From Hysterium pulicare CBS 123377 (lineage: Eukaryota; Ascomycota; Dothideomycetes; Hysteriales; Hysteriaceae), in the NCBI GenBank assembly GCA_000467715.1, contig AJFK01000165.1, positions 186,001 through 250,000 of the forward strand: a stretch of 64,000 bases of DNA, written 5' to 3'. The translations under genes were made by a program, and so were the position numbers. Below the pieces are notes generated by a model. The model was not told where the DNA came from, ran no database searches, and worked only from the letters and a program-made list of their open reading frames with translations. The first letter of the stretch is position 1, and every line of letters begins with the position of its first letter. Positions 56,097 to 64,000 of this stretch are shown one piece after another.

Positions 56097-57852
56097 CCTG
56101 CCAAAAATGTCTACAAACACAAACACAAACACAAATACCAACCCCTTCCAGCAACTGGTTCCTCCCCTCCTCCCTCTCGATCTATGCAACCCGCACAAGA
56201 CCGCTACAACACCACATTCAGGGAGAAAAATATTGCTATGAGGAATGTAGGTCGTGTGGCGCAGGAGAATCGCTAACACTAATCTCCATCCAAGAGGTGG
56301 GAGTGGGAGTCCTGGTGGAGGTGGAGAGGTCTACCCAAATGAGATGTTGGAGAGACGTGGTGAGAGTATGTGAGAGAAGGGCGGGAATACGGAAGGAAAT
56401 TTATGCTATCGTGAGAAGCAATGTTGTAACAGTTACACAAGCCGAAAATTGACTTTGTTTCTTCCGAAAGGCGAAGAAGAGATCAATAGCAGAAGAAGCT
56501 TGGAGATAAAAGCATATGGAAAAGAACGAAAAGAGAACCAAGCTCCATCCACGACGTAAAAATAAACAACGCAATATACCGCACCATCCCACACCCTGCA
56601 TCCGAAATCCAAATTAACAAGCACACAAGGATCCAAAACAGGAACAGTAGTGCAGGTGAAGGCGTGAAACATAGTGTGGCGGCATAAAGCTCAGTATGTT
56701 ACTGACCGTTCAATGACGTGCAGTAGCGTCGCCTAAAGAAGTCTATTCATCTCTGTACGACATGTGAAGTCTGACCGATCAGGATGGACATGCCCAAAAC
56801 TTAAAGTTTAAAGCACGAGCTAATATGCAACGGCCCGGACCTTTTATCGACGACACCTGGCAGGGTGTAGACAGTAGAGCGGAACCGTGGCGAAAATACT
56901 CAAAGCTCCCAAGGCATACCCCCGCCCCACACCTCCAAAAGAATGTGGGTAGCTAAGAACCTGAGTATACCCCCGAGAAGGTAGAAATGTGAGCAAGTAG
57001 ATGGCAAAGCAAGTATACATGCAATAGGCATTGCGGTTCAGTTCGATTCTTCTCGACCCATTCCATTCCACCCCGTCCGTACAGTGTACTATACATTGAA
57101 AGTGGCTTTGGCGCCAAATCCCACCACAACGAGGCATTTTGGAATGAAGGAAAGGAAGCGAATGTAGCAGCCCAGTATTGAACGATGATTTCGAAAGAGT
57201 GGCCCTGTCGTTGGGCTCCGGTCGGCTTTACTGGCCCGCCCAGAGTAATATAAAAAATGAACAACAAAATCGACACAAACATTTTTGGGAGGATAAGAAT
57301 AATACAACAGTGGTAAGAAGCATCAATGTAGCTTTGCCAATCGCCGAAATGCTTCAGAATTGAGACTTGAAAAAGACTTTGAACTTTGTCCCCGTTGAGA
57401 AAAGATTTGCGCCATGGAATGCCTGGTGTGGACTTGCTATCCTACTCCTCCTCTTCCTCTTGACTTATAAACGCTGATGAATCCGCTAGTTGGCGTTCGA
57501 AAACGACTATATTAATGGCTGTATCATATGTACCCAGTGCTCTGCAGAGAATATCGCCCTCCGTTGCATGCTAAACGAGTATCTAATAGCGTGAGCTCCC
57601 ATCTCTTAGACACGCCATTTTATTAGTCTACCTCCCATGAGATGTGGAGGCCGTAAGATTCGCTTGTAAGAGGATACCGTAACTGTCGTGTAAATGTAAA
57701 AACTTAGCCGCCCAGGCTATCTAATGCTACCTACGTGATCGTTGATATCTGATGGAGTCTTGACCAAAGACTGTGATCCGGGTAATAACACCATCGTGAG
57801 TGAGCTTGACCATAGTGACCGAAAGAAAACGAAGTTCGGATGACGGAGTAAA

Positions 57853-59632
57853 TTAGAAACTACGATTGAGATTTGGTACTGAAGAACGGTGTGTTGCAGC
57901 ACGATGCTGCTCAAAAGACTCGCGACGCAAAGCTTCAATGCTTGGAGCATGGTGTGGCCGAGGTTGGCAGAGAGGAGCATATCGTTGTCCGCTAACAAGA
58001 GTAGAGGCATTTGACAGGTCACTGATGGAGTCGCGCTTTGCTGAACTATCGGTGCTGAAGCTGTACAGGTTCGTTTGCGAATTCTGGCGCGAGAGTAGTG
58101 CAAAAGCGTCGGTCGAAGAGGAGACAGGCAACTCGTAATTACGGAAATTAGAATATGCGTTCGAAGGAGGTGGTAGCATGGTTTCAGGTAGTGAAGTTGT
58201 GCTAAAACTCAAGGCTGGTGCCATGCTCGTTGGGGAGGGCTCGGGACTACTGGATGTTCTGACTGCAGGCGGAGGTACTCGTGGAATCGTGAATTCGTAG
58301 CCCAAAACACCCTCCGTCACACTGGCCGTAGTTGAGTAGCCTTTTGATGGAGTGGGAGCAGCGATATCGGCAGAAGAGCTCGTAACCTGGTTCGTCTGAC
58401 TTTCCGTGTCCGTTGTGTCGCTGTTCCACGCTAATGCGGCTTTGCTGAAGGTCACATTCGTGTCTCTTCCATTGGCACCGGTACCCGAACGCGACTTTTG
58501 CGAAGCCGGCAGAGCTCGGGTTTGTACCTGATCAACTGAATTGATTGACGAGCGTGCACGTGTTGGTAAAGGCATAGGGAGCTGGCGCTCAGAAATCGGT
58601 CTCTCGAGCAATGGCATTGGAGCAGGCAGGGTTGACTGTAATGAGGCCATATTCAAGGGCGAAAAGTCGTTCTTCATGGGCGAGAAGTCGGTCGTCAACG
58701 CCGATTGAGCAGTTGAGGTCGTTATATATGGCACAGTACTTGCGGTATAACGCATATCTTGATTCAGGTATAAACCATTCCCGCCCATGACGGGTTTCTG
58801 GCTCGCCTGGTTCCATCGCATACTGTCCGCATACAAGCTATTTGCAGTATCTTGCACCGGTAAATATGCTGCGGCTGAAAGCCCGTATGATTCCACAGGG
58901 GAGGTATCATCAGTGTAAGGTATCGCTGTCCACGAATGTGGATATGCTGATTTGGTACTAATGTGAGGATACGAGCTTGATGAAAACGATCTAGGGTAGA
59001 TGGAAGAGCTCGCAGAGTAGATAGGTAGGTATCCATTATGGTTCACATGCGGTCCAGGAAGACCGTTAGCAAAGCTACCGATGATCAAGTTCTGAGTATC
59101 TCGAATACCCAATATATCAGTGGCATTGCCAGACCCGACCTGCAAATACGATTAGCCATCACTGCAAATATCTGGAAAGCTGAAACTGTCCCTAGACTTA
59201 CCCGATGGAACTGGCAGTTATTAACATCAGCGCCAGCCGCCCTGCAGTTCTGGCAACCACTGCCGTTTCCTGGATCACCACTGCATCGAATCTTTCTCTT
59301 CCGACAGCGTGCACACTATGATTTTGGTCAGGGATGTCTAGTAAACTGTGAAATGACAGATGTTGAATATCTTGCAAGGTCTCTGAAAGTGCGGTTGAAA
59401 CAGTACTTACAGCCACCGCGATCCGGCGTCTAGGCTGTCCGCCTTCTTGGCCCAGATCTTCTTCAACTGGGCCGCCGCGACCTCGCGAAGTAATAGGGCA
59501 TCCTCGTGGATCGGCTCGTGAGCTATGAGAATCGAAGAGTGGAGTATTGCGGTCGTGATTGTAGAAATACTGGGGAGTAGATGAGAATTGAGGGTGTGGG
59601 TTATGAACGCGTCGGACTTCGTAGTCGTTCAT
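57853..59632 (-). CDS. Zn(II)2Cys6 transcription factor, 540 aa
   Basis: Exons 59632-59411, 59315-59202, 59139-57853. The zinc cluster is Cys75-x2-Cys78-x6-Cys85-x9-Cys95-x2-Cys98-x9-Cys108 (VACARCRKRKIRCSGDPGNG, then SGCQNCRAAG), a binuclear cluster with a short basic loop that binds CGG-type DNA sites. Intron 1 ends exactly before the first Cys and is easily missed, because the open reading frame alone would skip the finger. The rest (110-540) is Ser/Thr/Pro/Gln-rich and low in conserved motifs; no fungal-specific TF domain (MHR) is evident, which is unusual, since such domains often occur. Nuclear regulator, target genes unknown. Confidence 0.9.
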
Positions 59633-62600
59633 TGTCTATGCGGGTTTTAGACAATCATTATTGCGTGAACGTAAGGACAAGGACGGATGCAATACCTACT
59701 GCAGGTACAGTCGAACAGAGGCACAGAAAGTTTGTTTGCGAGAGCGGTAACGGTCCCTCTGATTCGACGATTTGACGTCGTCAGACTCAAGGACGATACT
59801 TTCGTCGGCCTGTGGCTGGAGGGTTGCCCAGCAAAATGCGAAGCAACCTCGGGAAGCTCGCAATTACAAAAGTACAGGGCCGATAAGTCATCGATCGTGG
59901 GATTTCAACGTTTATAGTCGGAGGCAGATAGTCTAAGAATGACTTTTTGCGCGATGGATAGACTCTGATTGCTACTTTGATGCAATTCGACGTGGCTGAA
60001 GGAAAGTGAGTCCTCAGCCTTTATGAAGCGTGCTTGTGCCCTCATAGACTTCCTTACCTATGGCGCTGGGCCTTCCACTCAGTATGTGAGATAGTTTGCA
60101 TACTGTTTCTCCTACAAAGGCACCTGCTAGACCCACGGAGAGCTGCAGGCACCGGACGCGTACTTGCCCCCTAATTTGTCGCACAGGCTCCCCAGGATGC
60201 TACAAGTTCAAACGGTCTTTGGCTGTGGTTATACGAGCCTAATGCGTAACAATACACAATCAGGTTGTAGTGCGCCGTCAGATGCGCATATCGTCGTTGC
60301 TGATATTGGGAATACGGCCGCAGCGAAAATGCACGACTCAGGGCTGAACAGGGGAACAGCATGAAATTTGACAGTCAAAATGTCAGTGCCGCCGCATCCG
60401 AGACAATCTGATGCTTGGAGCATAAGCCAAATGGAACAAACAGACCAACCGAAAGTGCATGGAGCTACTGAGGACCGGACATGCGCCCCCCCCTCTCCGA
60501 AATACCTTTCTGAGTCTGGCTCAATCAGGTTGCGTTTGTCTAAGTGTGGTACGACCAAAGATATTTGTTTGAAAAAAGCGGGATCAACAGGTTGGCACGT
60601 GTTGAGGGGTCACGTATAGTATCTGCAGGTCGAGAAAGACCATTGCAGTCATCATGATGCAGTGTAGCAAACGGATTCAAACCAGTGACAACCTGAACAT
60701 TCCAAATTCGAAAGCGTACGTTCAGACAGGCCTACATCTTTAATTTCAGATGCCGATGGATGAATTGGCCTGAGTCATGATTGAACTGTACCGACGGAGT
60801 AAATACTTATATGATCGTGCGAGAGGGAAAAACAAGGAAGTAGTTGAAGGCTTGACCAGCAGCTTTGCAAAGCCAAACAACTCGTTACTAAAGATGGTAG
60901 ACGTTGTGCATGCCATTGCCCGCTTGTCAACCACGCAGGTAGGCTGGCTACTAAGACCGCCTTCCGACGGCATCTTTAATATTGCGTCTTGCAAAAACAT
61001 TCGGATTGAGAGTGGCAGAGCCCCCACGACGGGCTAATCCGGTATGGTTTCGGTAAGGCGTGGGCGGAAGGCTCAGGAAGAAGGTGGGTGCTGAATGCTG
61101 CCGCAACGATAGCCCTGCGCTGTATGCATCCAATATGCATCATGGCGGCCGATCATAGCCTTGGCTCGCCAATCCTAGGGCTCACCATCCGAGTTCAGCG
61201 TATTAACACACATCAGGCGGCGGGACCCATAGTCGTTAGGGAAGTACTTGGAGTTGAGCCGCCTTCCCCGGTGATTTGTCGAAAAGCTCTCTATTTAGTT
61301 TTACTGCCATGAGCCGATGACATCCACAGGAACCAAAGAAATTTTGCGCCTAGAGATACGGAAACACAGGGGAGTGGCTCGAGTGGGGAAAGTGTGGATA
61401 CAAACAACGCCCAAAGCCAACCGGGCTGGCTTGGGTGACACTGCCTAGAACATAATTCGCCTGAAGCCAGGAAAGGCAGCAGAGTGAGACGTTTTCCCAG
61501 CCACTGCCACGAATGCTTGACTGAGCAGAGCGGACAGTCTGCAGAGTCCGTTGTTAGATGCATAGGTATATTTTTGGCCTAGGAACGTTGGTTTTTACAT
61601 TTAGCGCCACAGCCAAATAACTTTTAATAGATCCATCAAAGGTCGGCAAACATACCTAATGCACCTAAAATTTTCTGCCTTTGAGGTTTCACCTTTCCTT
61701 GCGAGCTCGTAGTCACATTGGCGGAAGAGATTTCGTGAGTGTGTTCAGAACTTTTACGTACAAGCAAACGGGCGAAGCTCAGCGAACCGCTCTGCGGTCC
61801 AGGAGCGGCCCATATCGATCCAGCACCTTGGAAGGCAATAACGTTCGTAGGAGTGGTTCGAACAGAAGGTACCCAGAGTGGGCATTAAGGGGCCATTTGA
61901 TATGAAGGGATGTAGGACAAGCTGAAAGATACCGGAAATACGTAAGCTCGGCAATCGTGGCACACAGACTACATCAAGAGTGCATACGCTGATCCGATAG
62001 TGGAAGATCTGGGGGGCGAGAAGAAACTGAAGGTATCAAAGCTTGCCCTTCTGAGCTCGCGACATTAAGCTGTGTATATAAACTTAGCACGCTCCTAATA
62101 CAGAGCTCAGCAGTAGGAGCAATCCGATCTGAGAAGAGCGTGCTTGGGGCCAAGATCTTCAACCATCTTGTCGGGATCGGAATAATGCGATGAACCGCAA
62201 ACTACAAAGGTGCCCCAGTGCCGATTAGAAGCGTGACGCTTAGTATCTCGATTGACGAACGCTCCTAACGGGGAAGACTCTCTGGATGCCGCTCAACGAC
62301 CCTAGTGCTTGCAGAATGAGGAGCAGCATCGGCCAATAGCAAAGAGCAGGCTGTGCAGCCATCCGTCTCGTGTTTAACACGAAACGTGATTAAGGATGTT
62401 CAAACGGGGTGGCAGCGGGTAACGGGGCTGTCCTAGAGATATTCGTTGCATACGTATCATGCTTCTCTAGAGAATTGTCAGGTCCCCAGCCCTGGAGAAA
62501 TCTCTTCTCTTGTTTGCTTCCAAACTTTCATACCCTGTGCATGATGACCTGGTCCGTGGGTGCAGACTTTTTCGCCAATTTTTGGCGTCCAAGAATGTTC

Positions 62601-62825
62601 AAAACATTTCCTAGGTATCCCAGTCTTCGTATCTTGTACACTGAAGGGGAAGGTCTGATAATTGAGCGAGTTGAGGTAGGTATACCCAAGTTACACAAAA
62701 ACGGTCGTCTCGTGCCAAGGGCCCTCGGTCTCGGAAAAAGACTTTTTCCGCTGGCTTCGACGATCCCAACTATCGAGCTACCTCGACAATCTCCCTCCTA
62801 ACCCTGACGATTCTCATACCTTACC
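59633..62825. other. Long intergenic region, divergent promoters, no gene supported
   Basis: About 3.2 kb. The two genes diverge, so both promoters lie here. Small frames (e.g. 60777-61037 plus; 62409-62801 plus) have no domains and overlap antisense frames. I see no repeat array or RNA gene. Confidence 0.4.
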
Positions 62826-64000
62826 ATGTCTGTACTACTTGAAACCTCAGTAGGTGACATAGTGATAGACCTCTTGGTAGCCGAAGCGCCCAAATGTTGT
62901 GAGAAGTAAGGCACTCTTCCTGCCCAATACACTCCCAGCAACCCAAGCCAAAAAAGCTGAGCACAAAACGGATAGCGACTAACATCCTCGCTCTCCATCT
63001 AGCTTCCTTAAGCTATGCAAGATCAAGTACTACAATTTCTCCCCGCTATACAAGGTCCAACCGAACTTCTCTTTCCAGACCGGTGACCCAATCGGCCCCG
63101 GGTCCAAGGACAGCGATGGCGGCTCGTCAATCTGGGGACTGCTGAACCCGGATCAAGCTTCCAGGAAAACGTTCAAGCCTGAGTTTCATCCCAAGCTGAA
63201 ACATATAGAGAGGGGTACTGTGAGCATGGCAACCGTGGAGGCGGCAAACGATCCCGATGAACGGATGGCTGGGAGTCAGTTCCTCGTGACGTTAGGCGAC
63301 GGTCTTGATTTCCTAGACGGCAAAGCAGCTATATTCGGCACAGTAGTAGAAGGATTCGATGCACTGGAGAAGATCAACACAGCATTCATCGACGAAAATG
63401 GTCGACCGCTCAAAGACATCCGACTTCGGCATACGGTCATACTCGACGATCCCTTCGACGACCCACCAGGCCTCAATCCACCACCACAAAGTCCCCTTCC
63501 CTCCGCCGCACAACTCGCAACTGTCCGCATAGCCGACGATGAAGATCTCGCCGAAGAAACCGACCAAGAAGCCCTCGAGGCACTCCGCCGTGAACGCGAA
63601 GCCCGCGCCCAAGCCCTGACACTCGAAATGGTAGGCGATCTCCCATTTGCCGAAGTGAAGCCACCTGAAAACATCCTCTTCGTCTGCAAACTGAACCCAG
63701 TAACCCAAGACGACGATCTCGAGCTCATCTTCTCTCGCTTCGGTAAAATACTAAGCTGTGAAGTGATCCGCGACAAGCGCACAGGAGATAGTCTACAATA
63801 CGCCTTCATAGAGTTTGAAGAGAAAAAAGATTGCGAACAGGCCTATTTCAAAATGGACGGGACGCTGATTGATGATCATCGCATCCACGTTGATTTCTCC
63901 CAGAGCGTCTCTCGCTTATCAGATACTTGGCGCGATGCCACGAACGCCAAGCGTAGACGACAAGGTGGTGGCTTTGGGGGTATCGAAGGTTTGGAGAAGA
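62826..64000 (+). CDS. cyp6: PPIL4-type cyclophilin-RRM protein, partial (runs off right edge)
   Basis: Nuclear peptidyl-prolyl isomerase-like protein with an RNA-binding domain, associated with the spliceosome in other organisms (family knowledge). Seen: exons 62826-62905 and 63003-64000+ with a 97-nt intron (GTAAGG...CATCTAG). [20 protein letters not shown] opens the cyclophilin domain (about 1-165), with [43 protein letters not shown] and [20 protein letters not shown]. Then [13 protein letters not shown] links to an acidic segment, [20 protein letters not shown] leads into an RRM (about 245-325) with [20 protein letters not shown], and YAFIEFEEK, and [15 protein letters not shown] follows. 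The block order matches human PPIL4 closely. The C-terminal Lys/Arg-rich tail is outside the window. Confidence 0.93.

Larger units (their letters stand above)
55060..57852. other. Intergenic, with a possible small ORF and short tandem repeats
   Basis: About 2.8 kb. It contains a 58-residue ORF on the minus strand at 55248-55424 and 19-bp tandem repeats at 56041-56096. The rest has no recognised gene; small frames have no domains. The final part is the 3' UTR of the Zn2Cys6 gene. Confidence 0.4.

Noticed and set aside
60777-61037. Plus 86-codon frame with a hydrophobic-looking centre
   Set aside because: No family resemblance that I can defend, and it lies in a promoter-side spacer with an overlapping antisense frame.
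62409-62801. Plus 130-codon frame just upstream of the PPIL4-like gene
   Set aside because: No domain and located in the promoter region; the PPIL4 gene has its own ATG and leader.

Overview
The window is nuclear DNA of a filamentous ascomycete (Pezizomycotina). Genes carry short introns of about 45-100 nt with GT-AG ends and CTAAC-type branch sites. Protein families typical of moulds are present: a HAMP-repeat group III histidine kinase, a Zn2Cys6 regulator, a secreted GH45 endoglucanase, 2EXR/F-box-like proteins and an MFS monocarboxylate-type carrier. The GH45 enzyme suggests a plant-associated or plant-decaying fungus, possibly a leotiomycete; that last step is inference. I find no bacterial-type operons, CRISPR array, rRNA or convincing tRNA.

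Layout. 1-1387 (-): N-terminal part of an Os-1/Nik1-type osmosensing kinase, cut by the window edge. 3150-4852 (-): a Laa2-like clathrin-adaptor accessory protein, divergent from 5450-7706 (+), nucleoporin Nsp1. 9406-9844 (-): mitochondrial ATPase inhibitor, divergent from 11226-12254 (+), a 14-3-3 protein with a long 5'-UTR intron. 13551-14645 (+): 2EXR/F-box-like protein. A long gene-poor stretch follows, then 20313-21083 (+), a SCOC/Slo1-like coiled-coil protein. 22497-23313 (+) looks like an HNH-type gene whose conserved blocks lie in different frames. 24144-25823 (-) and 26128-26931 (+) are a divergent mitochondrial pair: processing peptidase beta and succinate dehydrogenase subunit D. 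28080-31631 (-): giant ankyrin protein. 32573-34150 (-): MFS carrier. 35092-39425 (-): a 1360-residue glycosyltransferase joined to a Vps13-like stretch and a ubiquitin-interacting-motif array. 40464-41367 (-): GH45. 44106-45307 (+): NADH-cytochrome b5 reductase. 46640-48244 (+): F-box-like protein. 49038-49574 (+): SCP2 sterol carrier. 50236-51583 (-): metallo-beta-lactamase-like protein, divergent from 51978-53207 (+), a proline-repeat SPRY protein. 53637-55059 (+): second 2EXR protein. 57853-59632 (-): Zn2Cys6 transcription factor. 62826-64000 (+): PPIL4-type cyclophilin-RRM, cut by the right edge.

How they fit together. Most genes are housekeeping and unlinked in pathway. Four act in mitochondria (ATPase inhibitor, MPP-beta, SDHD, Mcr1), and MPP-beta with SDHD share a 304-bp intergenic promoter containing a CCAAT box. 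Several act on membrane traffic or sterols (Laa2-like, SCOC-like, the glycosyltransferase-UIM protein, SCP2). Two fungicide-target genes, the Os-1 type kinase and SDHD, are in the same window. The most unusual object is the glycosyltransferase-UIM protein. Small surprises in gene structure are a probable GC-AG intron in SCP2, a stop-free 57-nt intron hidden inside the F-box ORF, and a duplicated 20-bp motif in which a CpA-to-TpA change creates the stop codon of the HNH-like gene.

All exon coordinates were read by eye from splice signals and family conservation, without alignment software.
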